Below are positions 1 through 8,998 of a stretch of 64,000 bases of DNA, piece after piece; within the stretch, counting starts at the first letter, position 1, and every line of letters starts with the position of its first letter. The translations under genes were made by a program, and so were the position numbers. The notes beneath the pieces are model-generated. The model saw only the letters and a program-made list of their open reading frames with translations, did not search any database and was not told the DNA's origin. The DNA is from G965232465 sp965276005 (lineage in GTDB: Bacteria; Pseudomonadota; Alphaproteobacteria; JAQWUY01): NCBI GenBank assembly GCA_965276005.1, contig OZ254962.1:1550001-1614000 (forward strand). The letters are read 5' to 3'.

Positions 1-779
1 TCGTATATGATGGTTTGGGTGTTGGCACCGCTGGCACTGTAATATCCTTCGTTTAAGTCCGCTTTTTGCGTCAGTGCTTGCCCGTCAAAAGCCACCCCAA
101 TGGTCGCCCCTTTGTTTATCGAATAGGTGCTTATGCTGAAGGCGAATCCTTGTCCATCGCCCACATTGCCTACCGCTGCGTTCATAGACGCCTCGACTTT
201 TACTTGCCGTTGTAACAAATTGTCCAGTGCCTGTTGGTTTTGGATGACGGTAATGATACTGTTTGACGATGCACCGAATTGTAGCCCTATGCCCACATTG
301 GACGCATTATAAAAAGACGGATATGACCAATTGCCCGCACTGTCCCGTACCAGCAACATACCATCGCCGCCGCCAAAGCTAAAAAAGAAACTGGCTTTTA
401 ACAGGGATGGAAACAACAGCACTGCCCTAGCTGTACTCAGCTTTTGTTGTAGCTCTTGGTGAAACGAATGGGCTTTGGTTTTTTGCAACATCTCATACGC
501 ACCTAATACCAATTTGCTTGCTTCGATATTTAGCTGTGTCACGGCATCATCGGACAAGCCACTTTTTTCTGACACCACCCGTTTCCCCGATTCCGTAGTC
601 AGTTTTTTCTCCGTAGGGACAATGGTCTGTCTTGCCCCCCCCGTTTCTGTAACGGTGATCTTGTCTAAATCGATCACTTCGATAGTATCTTGTTTCGGAT
701 TGCCCACAGCATAAAGGGGCACACACAATGCCCCCATATATACAATGCGTTTGCATATGTTAAAAACCGTCCTGTGCAT
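1..779 (-). CDS. SYLF/Ysc84-domain exported protein (3' end outside window)
   Basis: The visible 259 codons begin with a signal-peptide-like stretch (basic residues, then VYMGALCVPLYAVG) followed by a polar linker to about residue 75. From about residue 75 the sequence matches the SYLF (Ysc84, DUF1134-like) lipid-binding fold: an STARAVLLFPSLLKASFF core, a Gly-rich GGGDGMLLVR turn, then YNASNVGIGLQFG and a VEASMNAAVGNVG stretch. Bacterial members are periplasmic or outer-membrane-associated proteins of poorly known function. I chose the ATG at 779 because AGGT lies about eight bases upstream; an in-frame ATG at 794 has a worse site. The frame is open to base 1, so the C-terminus is missing. 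Family call is confident, function is not. Confidence 0.8.
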   Translation of the reverse strand, partial: MHRTVFNICKRIVYMGALCVPLYAVGNPKQDTIEVIDLDKITVTETGGARQTIVPTEKKLTTESGKRVVSEKSGLSDDAVTQLNIEASKLVLGAYEMLQKTKAHSFHQELQQKLSTARAVLLFPSLLKASFFFSFGGGDGMLLVRDSAGNWSYPSFYNASNVGIGLQFGASSNSIITVIQNQQALDNLLQRQVKVEASMNAAVGNVGDGQGFAFSISTYSINKGATIGVAFDGQALTQKADLNEGYYSASGANTQTIIY

Positions 780-924
780 GGTATTACCTGTCATAACTAT
801 ATATAGTCCCTATGTTTTTGATAAAGATAGTCGAAATATACTCTTTTTGCGAGGTATTTGCAATACCATATAGTCAAAATTACATAATAATGATTCCATG
901 TACTGTACGGGTGGCTTGTGCATG

Positions 925-1051
925 AGTCTAGGGGGCTCCGCCCCCGTGCGTACAATGTGGATTTTACCGTGCTTCGCACGACAAAATACCACACGCACTT
1001 CCCCCCATGATCGAGCACCACATCGGGCTATCGCCCTCAGCGGTTGCAACC
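925..1051. repeat. GC-rich hairpin repeat, copy 1 (tandem)
   Basis: This 127-bp unit starts at GTCTAGGGGG and ends at GGTTGCAACC. It contains three short hairpins: GGGGGC-TCC-GCCCCC, CGTGC-TTC-GCACG and GGGC-TATC-GCCC. It is nearly identical to the next unit and clearly related to the sequence at 32626-32758. It resembles a REP-type dispersed palindromic element. The spacer 780-1191 carries nothing else I can support. Confidence 0.85.
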
Positions 1052-1053
1052 AA

Positions 1054-1180
1054 AGTCTAGGGGGCTCCGCCCCCCGTGCGTTTAATGTGGATTTTACCGT
1101 GCTTCGCACGACAAAATACCACACGCACTTCCCCCCGCATCGAGCACCACATCGGGCTATCGCCCTCAGCGGTTGCAACC
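1054..1180. repeat. GC-rich hairpin repeat, copy 2 (tandem)
   Basis: Second tandem unit, differing from copy 1 by only a few substitutions and small indels. It ends 11 bases before the cobO stop codon. An open frame on the minus strand crosses both units but has no independent support as a gene. Confidence 0.85.
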
Positions 1181-1191
1181 GCTTTTCTATA

Positions 1192-1803
1192 TTAAAACTC
1201 AATACCCACCTGTGCTTTTATGTCGTTGTGAAAATGGTGTTTTTTCATTTCCATTTCTGTAACCAAATCGGCAATGTCGATAATTTCGGGTTTGGCGTTG
1301 CGACCGGTTAGTACCACATGTACCGCTTCGGGTTTTTGTTGCAACACCTCGATAACATCGTTTACACACAAATACTCATAGCGAAGTACAATGTTTATTT
1401 CATCCAATATAACCAACGGATACTCGTTGGACAAAATCATTTTTTTTGCCTCCTGCCATGCTTTGTTTGCCATGTCCACATCACGGTTACGATCTTGTGT
1501 TTCCCAAGTAAAGCCCTCGCCCATGACTTTCATCGTACACAGATCGGAAAAGGCTTGTAAGATTTTCTTTTCTCCCGTTTGCCAGCCGCCTTTTACGAAC
1601 TGAATAATGCCGGTGTGCATACCGTTGCCCATCGCCCGTATGGCAAGCCCCATAGCGGCAGTGGTTTTTCCCTTGCCCCGCCCCGTATGCACCATAATTA
1701 AACCCTTAGTTTTGTTTTTTCTCGCCAGCATTTTATCCCGTGCAGATTTTTTCTTTTGCATTTTAAGTTTGTGTTGTTGTGCCAATATATCAGTCATAAT
1801 CAT
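1192..1803 (-). CDS. cobO: Cob(I)yrinic acid a,c-diamide adenosyltransferase
   Basis: CobO (BtuR family) transfers the 5'-deoxyadenosyl group of ATP to the cobalt of corrinoids during cobalamin synthesis or salvage. The 203-residue product has the family's basic N-terminus, a P-loop GRGKGKTT at residues 41-48, the Walker-B-like VILDEIN stretch and a C-terminus ending KAQVGIEF, typical of CobO. The ATG lies three bases after the cobN stop, so the two are translationally linked; a second in-frame ATG two codons in is equally possible. Cobalt insertion (CobN) directly precedes adenosylation in the aerobic pathway, which supports the call. Confidence 0.95.
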   Translation of the reverse strand: MIMTDILAQQHKLKMQKKKSARDKMLARKNKTKGLIMVHTGRGKGKTTAAMGLAIRAMGNGMHTGIIQFVKGGWQTGEKKILQAFSDLCTMKVMGEGFTWETQDRNRDVDMANKAWQEAKKMILSNEYPLVILDEINIVLRYEYLCVNDVIEVLQQKPEAVHVVLTGRNAKPEIIDIADLVTEMEMKKHHFHNDIKAQVGIEF

Positions 1804-1806
1804 ATC

Positions 1807-4800
1807 CTATGTGTGGTTAGTTGTGTGCTTGGTGTTAAGAATGGTTTGTAAAGTATTATACACACTATTTTTACGCTGTACACGCCATAATCCCCGGGCA
1901 ATAGCGTCTTGGAATTTTTCGGCGATGTCGTACAGGGCGTCTGGGTTGTTGTGCAGCAAAAATGTATACACGGTGGCATCGTTTATGTACGCCTCGAACA
2001 GCTGGTCGAAGTGGTGATCGGACACTGCCCGGGCGGTTGCCGCATAAGCATACAAATAATCCACCGTTGCCGATATTTCAAATGCCCCTTTATAGCCGTG
2101 CTGCATAACGCTGTGTATCCATTTGGGGTTGCTTGCCCGCCCCCGTACGACCCGGGAAATTTCCCTGTTTAGAGTGCGGGTTTGCGGGGCAAAAGGTTTG
2201 CTGTGGTCGTTAAAATACAGGGCGGGATTTTCGCCTTTTACATGCCGTATCGCCACCGCCATGCCGCCTTGAAATTGGTAGTAATCATCGCTGTCGAGAA
2301 TATCGTGTTCCCGATTGTCTTGGTTGTGCAAGATAGCATCGGTGTGCTGTAAGCGGTCGCTAAATACGCTGTCGGCGTATTGCCCATATACCCCGTTGCC
2401 ATAGACGAATGCCCCCCACTTGATATAGGTTTCGGCTAAGTCGCCATCGTCTTGCCAATGCCCCGAATCGATCAACCCCTGCATCCCCGCCCCATACGCC
2501 CCGGGTGCAGAGCCAAATACTCTAGCCCCTGCTAGGGTTGCATCTTGATATTTTTGTATATCTCGATCGTATTTTTGCTTGATAGGGTTGTCATCATACG
2601 ACTCATCAAGGGTGGCAATCCTGCGCACCGCCGAATCGACCAAGTCGATAACATTTTGAAACGCATCACGGAAAAACCCGGACACCCGCAACACCACATC
2701 GACCCGGGGACGACCCAATACAGATATGGGCAAAATATCGAAACCGGTTACCTTGCCACTGACCCCGTCCCAATGCGGTTTTGCCCCCAATAACGCCAGC
2801 ATTTGACATATGTCATCGCCCCCCGTACGCATATTTGCCGTCCCCCATGCGGACAGTGCCATATGGCGGGGATATGCACCGTGTTCCTGCACATAAGTAT
2901 CGATAACCCTGCTGGCAGATTTCCACCCCAAGTCCCATGCGGTTGGGGTTGGCACGGTTCGAGTGTCGACACTGTAAAAATTTTTGCCTGTAGGCAACAC
3001 ATCTAATCGCCCCCGAGTCGGTGCCCCTGCCGCACCCGATCGAACGAATTGTCCGTTTAAGCCTCGTAACATAGCCGATATTTCCACCGCCCCACACGCA
3101 TCGACCAACGGGGCAATGGTATGTTTTATATGTGTGTATACTGTTTGGGTGGTTTTGCCTTGTGGCGGGCATATCCCATCGACTATGTCCATAGCGTAGT
3201 GTTCCAGCCGTTCCACCGTATCCCCCAATGTCCGCCATACGCCCAAATGGGCATAGGACAATACGGACGGTTTTGTATCCGTGTGCGGGGCAGCAAAATC
3301 ACAATCTAACGGGTCGAATGTAAAGCCAAAATCCAGTGCCATTGCCCGTATAAACGATTGTTGCAGCGGTGGTATGTCCGTCCAATCCGCTCCGCCCGTA
3401 TGGTGGCGGGGGGCACGGCTCAGGGCTATCAATAGATCCCGGCGGGGCGTGCCTGTGGGCGATTGTCCAAATATATGTAACCCGTCCCGAATTTGCATTT
3501 CTTTGAGGTCGCATATATACGCATCGAGAGCGGTTAAAGTTGTGGTGACATCATCGGTTTGTGCGGGCTGTAAATCGGCAAATATACCGATTTTTTGTGC
3601 CATTTGTATCACCTGTTGTTGCAACGGTTTTACCCGGCGGGTGTCCATCGTCAGTGCCGTATAATACTCATCGAGTACCCGTTCGAGGTGTTTCATATCC
3701 CCGTAGGTTTCCGCTCGAGTTAAAGGCGGTGTCATATGGTCGATAATCACCGCATGGGTACGGCGTTTTGCCTGTGTGCCTTCGCCGGGGTCGTTGACAA
3801 TAAACGGGTAAAAATGCGGCATATGTGCCAAAATTGCCGCTGGAAAACACTCCGCTGACAACGCCAACGCTTTTCCCGGTAGCCACTCCAAATTGCCATG
3901 TTTGCCCATGTGTACAACCGCTTCCACATGAGCGGATATATACGCATATGTGGCAATATATCCATGCGGGGGGACAAGGGTCGCATCGTGATAGGTGCTA
4001 TCGATGTCGATATTATACCCCCGGGCGGGTTGCGTTGCCAGTAACATATTGCCCACCCATTGCAGCGGTAAACAAAACTTTTGCCCCGCCGCATCATAAT
4101 ACGGGTCGTCGGTAAAATCCCCCCACTGAGCGGTGATTTTTTGCTGTATGGTCGGCGATAGAACGGTAAATATATCGGTATATGCACGGGTGGATAAAGT
4201 GATATGTACCTGTTTGCCGTAAAATGCTTTGGTGTGTTTGTCGCCCGTGTTGGTGACGGTGGTTTTTAATGCTTGCACAATATCGTTACCGGTTTTAAAG
4301 CTATGGGGGACGGTGTAGCCCGCCCGTTGCAAAGCGTTTAAAATCTGCAATGCCCCGCTGGGTGTGTCCAGCCCCACCCCGTTGGCGATCCGTCCGTCTT
4401 TGCTGGGGTAATTGGCAAACACAAGGGCGATGCGTTTGTGGCGGTTGTCCATGTTACGCAAGGTTATCATATTTTTGACCGTGTGGCATAACGCTTGTAC
4501 CCTGTCGATAATGGGGGTGTATTCGACAATATCGGCTTGTACGGTGGCATTATGGGTGGGGGCGGTTTTAAACGATACCGCATGGGTGATAATCCGCCCG
4601 TCGACCTCTGGCAAAGCCATATACATCGCCACATCACGGGGCGACAATCCGGCTTGGCTTGCCGTGTAGCTGTCTAAATGGGTGCTGGCAAACACCACTT
4701 GATAGACGGGACAATCGGCTATGTCATAGGGGGTTTTAGGGGTGTATAAACTGTGTACATCGGTGTGTGTCGCCTGTAACGGTTTTAAGGCAAATCCCGT

Positions 4801-5595
4801 AGTATGCAAAATAGCATCGGGCTTGGTGGTGCGGATAATATCCGTAAGTATGTGTTGCACTGTCGGGTCTTTTAGGGAAGTCACATACACACATACAGGG
4901 CGGATATTGTGGCGGCACAGCTCCATATACAAGGCATCGATAGCCTTAGTGTTGCCCGCTTGCCACAACGCCCGATAAAACACTATAAGCACAGGTGGGG
5001 CATCCACCCGTTGGCTTGCGGGCGGGGCGGTGGGCGGTGTATAAAATCCACACTTTAACAGCGGTTGGGCATCGAGGGCAGGTGCGTAAGCATTGCCTAT
5101 AACAGCAGATATATACAGCAAAGCATTTTCAGCATTGGCAATACCGCCCTCAGTAAAGTACGCCCATATACGGTCATAATCGCCCCTGTCCACCGTCGAT
5201 AAAGCATACAATTCCCCATCAAACCCACCATCACCCGGCAGTAAAACCAGCCTAATATTATGGCGATGACACACCGCAGACAGCTGTTCGATACCATAGT
5301 CGAAATACGCTTTGCCCCCCAACACCCGCACGACAATAATTTTTGCGTGACAGGCGGTTTTTTCCACATATGTATCGACGCTATACGGGTGTTTTAAATA
5401 TAAGGTGTTGGTTATTCTAAGTGCACACACCGCATCCGCCCCATACGCCCCAATCAGGGCATCTTGGGCGGTGGCAAAACAGGAAATTTCCGTATCCGCA
5501 GAAGTTAAAAACAAAATATCCGCAGGGGTTTGATCCACATCGATAGCCTGTTGCCCATCGTCGATAACCCCCGCAGTCGCAGACAAGATGTGCAT
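1807..5595 (-). CDS. cobN: Cobaltochelatase large subunit CobN
   Basis: CobN is the large subunit of the ATP-dependent CobNST complex, which inserts cobalt into hydrogenobyrinic acid a,c-diamide in the aerobic cobalamin pathway. The 1262-residue length matches family members. The N-terminus has the CobN-typical QTPADILFLTSADTE block, and the chelatase core is marked by HMGKHGNLEWLPGK near residue 565 and by a conserved C-terminal half. No cobS or cobT is in the window, so the ATPase partners must lie elsewhere. It starts 11 bases after the upstream methyltransferase stop and is followed at once by cobO. No cobalamin riboswitch is visible upstream. Confidence 0.95.
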   Translation of the reverse strand: MHILSATAGVIDDGQQAIDVDQTPADILFLTSADTEISCFATAQDALIGAYGADAVCALRITNTLYLKHPYSVDTYVEKTACHAKIIVVRVLGGKAYFDYGIEQLSAVCHRHNIRLVLLPGDGGFDGELYALSTVDRGDYDRIWAYFTEGGIANAENALLYISAVIGNAYAPALDAQPLLKCGFYTPPTAPPASQRVDAPPVLIVFYRALWQAGNTKAIDALYMELCRHNIRPVCVYVTSLKDPTVQHILTDIIRTTKPDAILHTTGFALKPLQATHTDVHSLYTPKTPYDIADCPVYQVVFASTHLDSYTASQAGLSPRDVAMYMALPEVDGRIITHAVSFKTAPTHNATVQADIVEYTPIIDRVQALCHTVKNMITLRNMDNRHKRIALVFANYPSKDGRIANGVGLDTPSGALQILNALQRAGYTVPHSFKTGNDIVQALKTTVTNTGDKHTKAFYGKQVHITLSTRAYTDIFTVLSPTIQQKITAQWGDFTDDPYYDAAGQKFCLPLQWVGNMLLATQPARGYNIDIDSTYHDATLVPPHGYIATYAYISAHVEAVVHMGKHGNLEWLPGKALALSAECFPAAILAHMPHFYPFIVNDPGEGTQAKRRTHAVIIDHMTPPLTRAETYGDMKHLERVLDEYYTALTMDTRRVKPLQQQVIQMAQKIGIFADLQPAQTDDVTTTLTALDAYICDLKEMQIRDGLHIFGQSPTGTPRRDLLIALSRAPRHHTGGADWTDIPPLQQSFIRAMALDFGFTFDPLDCDFAAPHTDTKPSVLSYAHLGVWRTLGDTVERLEHYAMDIVDGICPPQGKTTQTVYTHIKHTIAPLVDACGAVEISAMLRGLNGQFVRSGAAGAPTRGRLDVLPTGKNFYSVDTRTVPTPTAWDLGWKSASRVIDTYVQEHGAYPRHMALSAWGTANMRTGGDDICQMLALLGAKPHWDGVSGKVTGFDILPISVLGRPRVDVVLRVSGFFRDAFQNVIDLVDSAVRRIATLDESYDDNPIKQKYDRDIQKYQDATLAGARVFGSAPGAYGAGMQGLIDSGHWQDDGDLAETYIKWGAFVYGNGVYGQYADSVFSDRLQHTDAILHNQDNREHDILDSDDYYQFQGGMAVAIRHVKGENPALYFNDHSKPFAPQTRTLNREISRVVRGRASNPKWIHSVMQHGYKGAFEISATVDYLYAYAATARAVSDHHFDQLFEAYINDATVYTFLLHNNPDALYDIAEKFQDAIARGLWRVQRKNSVYNTLQTILNTKHTTNHT

Positions 5596-5606
5596 TTTTG
5601 TATACC

Positions 5607-6872
5607 TTACGCATTGGGGGATTTATGTAAAAAAGTGTGCATTTCATTTTTAATGGATTTTAAATCCGCCCTTACCCATTCGTGATTATTTTCAAACACC
5701 GTGTGTATGTGCTTTTCTAATGCCCTATAATGCGGTGTTAAGACATGATACTCTTGTTTATATCCCCTATTTGGGTCGCTGGTTTGATAAGAGATAATGC
5801 GTTGTTTTAAATTACGGGCAATACCGACCTTGTAATAATTAGGATAGGCGATATTTGAAAGGACATAAACATACTTTTGTTGTTGATAATCTGCCCCATC
5901 GTCTGTTCTTATTGGGGCATCGGTGCTAAAACAAATATCCCTATTCGGATCGAATTTAAATATGCCCGGTCTTACTTCATCGTTTAATCTTTTGCATACC
6001 AATTCATATGCTTTAGAATATATATCGATACCTACCCACTGGCGCCGTAATCGTTCCGCCGCAACACAAGTTGTGGCACAGCCACAAAAGGGGTCAAGTA
6101 CCATATCATTTTCATTCGAAGAGGCTTTTATGATGCGTTCTAATAAAGCCAATGGTTTTTGTGTAGGGTATCCTGTGCGTTCTTTCGACATGGGATTTAA
6201 GGCTTGTATATCCGTAAAAACATCGTTGGCAATCTTTGTTTTTGTGGTTGCCCGGGTGGCATTTTTATGACCTGTTGCCAGTCTTCTTAACACCTCCGCT
6301 GTTCTTGGTATTTTCATATCTTTTGTATTAAATGTATATCCGTCTGATTTTGCATAAAACAAAACAATATCGTGTTTTTTTGAAAAGCCTCTTTTGCCTG
6401 CACCCCCCGTTTGATAATGCCAGATAATTTCATTTATAAAATGATGGGCGTGAAAAATACAATCCAAAGCAATTTTTAAGTAGTGGCTCATGGTTGGGTC
6501 ACAGTGTACATATATACTTCCCGTATTTTTCAGGATTCTATGGCATTCGATAAGTCGAATCGACATGTACGCCAAATAACAAAAATTGTACGAATGTACC
6601 CCATCGATATTTTTTATACCCGATAAAAAATTATGTAATTTTTCATTATCTTCTTTGATAGATTCGATCCATTCTTGCTTTACATCTTGTTCCGTAAATA
6701 TGTCAGAAAATTCCGCCCCCTTTGCACTGCTACCAATGGGAGCAGTAAATACTTTTTTCTTATTGAAAGGGGGATCCAAATATATTAAATCAATAGTATT
6801 CGAGTTTATACCTTGTAACACTTTTAAGTTATCTTTACAAAAGAGGGTTCTATTTTGAATATTTTGTTGCAT
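5607..6872 (-). CDS. Beta-class DNA methyltransferase fused to a T5orf172/GIY-YIG-like domain
   Basis: The 421-residue protein has motif IV (YLDPPF, residues 31-36) near the N-terminus and the AdoMet motif I (VLDPFCGCATT, about residue 258) later. That order defines beta-class amino-methyltransferases (N6-adenine or N4-cytosine). The GYPTQKP block before motif I is typical. From about residue 325 comes a second domain: YVYVLSN, then YYKVGIARNLKQRI, and LEKHIHTVFENNHEW. This fits the T5orf172/MUG113 branch of the GIY-YIG nuclease superfamily. No separate restriction gene adjoins. The fused domain could cut DNA or merely bind it. The gene sits between fabB and cobN on the same strand, an unusual position. 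A GGTGA lies six bases before the ATG. Confidence 0.85.
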   Translation of the reverse strand: MQQNIQNRTLFCKDNLKVLQGINSNTIDLIYLDPPFNKKKVFTAPIGSSAKGAEFSDIFTEQDVKQEWIESIKEDNEKLHNFLSGIKNIDGVHSYNFCYLAYMSIRLIECHRILKNTGSIYVHCDPTMSHYLKIALDCIFHAHHFINEIIWHYQTGGAGKRGFSKKHDIVLFYAKSDGYTFNTKDMKIPRTAEVLRRLATGHKNATRATTKTKIANDVFTDIQALNPMSKERTGYPTQKPLALLERIIKASSNENDMVLDPFCGCATTCVAAERLRRQWVGIDIYSKAYELVCKRLNDEVRPGIFKFDPNRDICFSTDAPIRTDDGADYQQQKYVYVLSNIAYPNYYKVGIARNLKQRIISYQTSDPNRGYKQEYHVLTPHYRALEKHIHTVFENNHEWVRADLKSIKNEMHTFLHKSPNA

Positions 6873-6890
6873 ATTTTGTCACCGATTGCT

Positions 6891-6937
6891 TAAAATGTGC
6901 GACAACAGCGGTTATAGATCGTTGTGTGCACATTTTA
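6891..6937 (-). terminator. Hairpin between fabB and the methyltransferase gene
   Basis: Perfect 10-bp arms (6891-6900 and 6928-6937, TAAAATGTGC and its complement) are extended by ACAAC/GTTGT pairing with a one-base bulge. A/T-rich outer arms make it terminator-like on either strand, but there is no long T-run. Confidence 0.5.
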
Positions 6938-6954
6938 CCTCACCACCCCCCGCA

Positions 6955-8178
6955 CTAGTCTTCATACTTCGCCAGCACCAGCGATGCGTTGGTACCGCCA
7001 AAACCGAAACTGTTCGACATAACAACCCGTAATTTTTTGTTGTCGATCCGCTCTGTTACGATGGGCAGGTCGGTTGCGGCGGCGTCTAAGTTTTCAATGT
7101 TGATAGATTCGGCAATAAAATCGTTTTCCATCATGACAAGGCTATAAATCACCTCTTGTACACCGGTTGCCCCTAAGGAATGCCCTGTATACGATTTTGT
7201 CGAGGCGATATGCGGCATGTCCGCAAGGGAAAATATGTTGCGGATAGCGTCCAGTTCTTTGACATCGCCCACCGGCGTAGAAGTGCCGTGCGTATTGATG
7301 TAGTCGACTTTTTTGTCCACACCTGCAAGGGCGATTTTCATACATCTTTGTGCCCCTTCGCCGGAGGGTGCCACCATATCGAAACCGTCAGAATTGGCAC
7401 CGTATCCCACCACTTCCGCATAAATTTTTGCCTTGCGGGCTTTGGCGTGTTCTAGTTCTTCCAATACCAACATACCCGCCCCTTCGCCGATGACAAACCC
7501 ATCACGATCCGTATCATAGGCACGGGAGGCTTTTTCTGGGGTGGCGTTATATTTCGACGACAACGCCCCCATAGCGTCAAACTGTACCGCCATTGCCCAG
7601 TGCAATTCTTCACAGCCACCAGCAAAAATAATATCCTGTTTGCCCCACTGGATGAGTTCATAGCCATTGCCCACACAGTGTGCAGAAGTGGAACAAGCGG
7701 AAGTTATCGAATAGTTATACCCCTTAATCTTAAACGGTGTCGCCAAAGTGGCAGACGCCGTCGACGACATGGTTTTTGGCACCATAAACGGTCCCACCCG
7801 TTTTGGGCCTTTGGCACGGGCAACATCGATAATGGTTTCCAGATTTTCCACCGATGGTCCCCCAGACCCAACAATAATACCTGTACGAGTGTTCGATACC
7901 AAATCATCGGTTAAACGGGCGTCTTTAATCGCCTGTTGCAGGGCAATTGCCCCATATGCGGCACCCCGTCCCATAAACCGTAAATCTCGCTTATTGATAA
8001 AATCGGCAACATTTACATTTTTAACATTGCCCGATACTTGCGAGCGAAACCCCCGATCGGCGAAATCTGGGTTAAACTCGATACCGCTTTTACCGGCTTT
8101 TAGGCTTTGCAACACTTCGTCTTTATCGTTACCGATAGACGACACAATGCCCATTCCTGTTACCACTACACGACGCAT
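6955..8178 (-). CDS. fabB: 3-oxoacyl-[ACP] synthase I
   Basis: FabB condenses malonyl-ACP with acyl-ACPs and elongates the cis-unsaturated intermediates made by FabA. The 407-residue protein has the nucleophile Cys162 in SACSTSAHC, His297 in NTHGTST and His333 in TGHSLGA, the Cys-His-His triad of the KAS I/II family, plus a NSFGFGG C-terminal motif. It starts 22 bases after fabA on the same strand, the usual fabAB arrangement that separates FabB from FabF. No fabI follows; a hairpin and a methyltransferase gene come next. Confidence 0.95.
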   Translation of the reverse strand: MRRVVVTGMGIVSSIGNDKDEVLQSLKAGKSGIEFNPDFADRGFRSQVSGNVKNVNVADFINKRDLRFMGRGAAYGAIALQQAIKDARLTDDLVSNTRTGIIVGSGGPSVENLETIIDVARAKGPKRVGPFMVPKTMSSTASATLATPFKIKGYNYSITSACSTSAHCVGNGYELIQWGKQDIIFAGGCEELHWAMAVQFDAMGALSSKYNATPEKASRAYDTDRDGFVIGEGAGMLVLEELEHAKARKAKIYAEVVGYGANSDGFDMVAPSGEGAQRCMKIALAGVDKKVDYINTHGTSTPVGDVKELDAIRNIFSLADMPHIASTKSYTGHSLGATGVQEVIYSLVMMENDFIAESINIENLDAAATDLPIVTERIDNKKLRVVMSNSFGFGGTNASLVLAKYED

Positions 8179-8200
8179 ATTTTTTCCCTTAAATTTAAAA

Positions 8201-8746
8201 TTAAAACCCTTCTGTCGAAGTAAACAAGCCTACTTTTAAATGTTTGGCTTCGTAAATCACCCGTCCATCGACAGACAATTCCCCATCGGCAAGCCCCATA
8301 AACAACTTGCGTTTAATCACCCGAGACAGGTGCAATTTGTAAGTAACTTTCTGAGCGGTGGGCAGCACTTGCCCCCGAAAAGTCAAGTCTTTGACCCCCA
8401 ATGCCCGTCCCCGTCCGTTGCCCCCGCACCAGCCCAAGAAAAATCCGACCAATTGCCACATGGCATCGAGCCCCAAGCACCCCGGCATTACTGGATCGGT
8501 TTTAAAATGGCAATCGAAAAACCATAAATCCGGGGTAATATCCAGCTCTGCCTCGACGAATCCCCTGCCGTAATTGCCCCCGTGTTCATTGATGTCGACA
8601 ATACGAGAAATCATTAACATATTGGGCAATGGCAAGCGGGCATTGTCTTCGCCAAACACTTGTCCATACCCGGATGCGATTAAATCGTCATAAGAATATG
8701 CCCTTTTGGGTTGCCATCTTTGGGCTTTTGGGGTGTCATCCGCCAT
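8201..8746 (-). CDS. fabA: 3-hydroxydecanoyl-[ACP] dehydratase/isomerase
   Basis: FabA dehydrates 3-hydroxyacyl-ACP and isomerises trans-2- to cis-3-decenoyl-ACP, starting anaerobic-type unsaturated fatty acid synthesis. The 181-residue hot-dog protein carries the active-site His80 (FFDCHF), the DPVMPGCLGLDAMWQ block with Asp94, and the LGWCGG segment. AGGAG lies about seven bases before the ATG. It is the first gene of a minus-strand run fabA-fabB-methyltransferase-cobN-cobO, with a good promoter directly upstream. Confidence 0.97.
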   Translation of the reverse strand: MADDTPKAQRWQPKRAYSYDDLIASGYGQVFGEDNARLPLPNMLMISRIVDINEHGGNYGRGFVEAELDITPDLWFFDCHFKTDPVMPGCLGLDAMWQLVGFFLGWCGGNGRGRALGVKDLTFRGQVLPTAQKVTYKLHLSRVIKRKLFMGLADGELSVDGRVIYEAKHLKVGLFTSTEGF

Positions 8747-8778
8747 ATAATGCTCCTAGTTTACGGTAAATTTTCCCT

Positions 8779-8807
8779 AATATATGGCATAATCTTTTAA
8801 TAATCAA
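8779..8807 (-). promoter_or_regulatory. Predicted sigma70 promoter of fabA-fabB
   Basis: On the minus strand TTGATT (8807-8802) is followed after 17 bases by TATATT (8784-8779), 32 bases upstream of the fabA ATG. The -35 box touches the edge of the long inverted repeat at 8807-8916. Confidence 0.6.
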
Positions 8808-8916
8808 GATTTTTTCGGTTTTAATCGGCAATTTTTGCTGTTTTGAGATATAAGGTATAGCAACTATATGCACATCTCAAAACAGCAAAAATCACTCGAT
8901 TAAAACCGAAAAATCT
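8807..8916. repeat. 110-bp inverted repeat with about 43-bp arms
   Basis: Arms 8807-8849 and 8874-8916 are near-perfect reverse complements (AGATTTTT, CGGTTTTAATCG, TTTTTGCTGTTTTGAGAT blocks), separated by 24 bases. It lies exactly between the divergent fabA and lipoprotein promoters. It could be a MITE-like element or a regulatory cruciform. Confidence 0.85.
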
Positions 8917-8932
8917 AAATGTAGACTATTTT

Positions 8933-8960
8933 TTGCTTTATAGGCTATACAGTGTATGAT
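8933..8960 (+). promoter_or_regulatory. Possible promoter of the first lipoprotein gene
   Basis: TTGCTT (8933-8938), 16-base spacer, TATGAT (8955-8960), 38 bases upstream of the ATG at 8999. The region is AT-rich, so the match is only moderately persuasive. Confidence 0.4.
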
Positions 8961-8998
8961 ATGTTATATTATATAGCTGATGAATAAGAGAAATTACA

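Noticed and set aside
810..1202. Minus-strand open frame of 130 codons across the tandem repeat
   Set aside because: It is generated by two copies of a hairpin-rich repeat, has repeated internal sequence and no ribosome site or family match.
5596..5606. Cobalamin riboswitch ahead of cobN
   Set aside because: Only 11 bases separate cobN from the preceding gene, and no B12-box sequence is visible upstream.
2545..5647. Numerous 60-146-codon frames on both strands within cobN
   Set aside because: They overlap a well-conserved 1262-codon gene and have no independent support.
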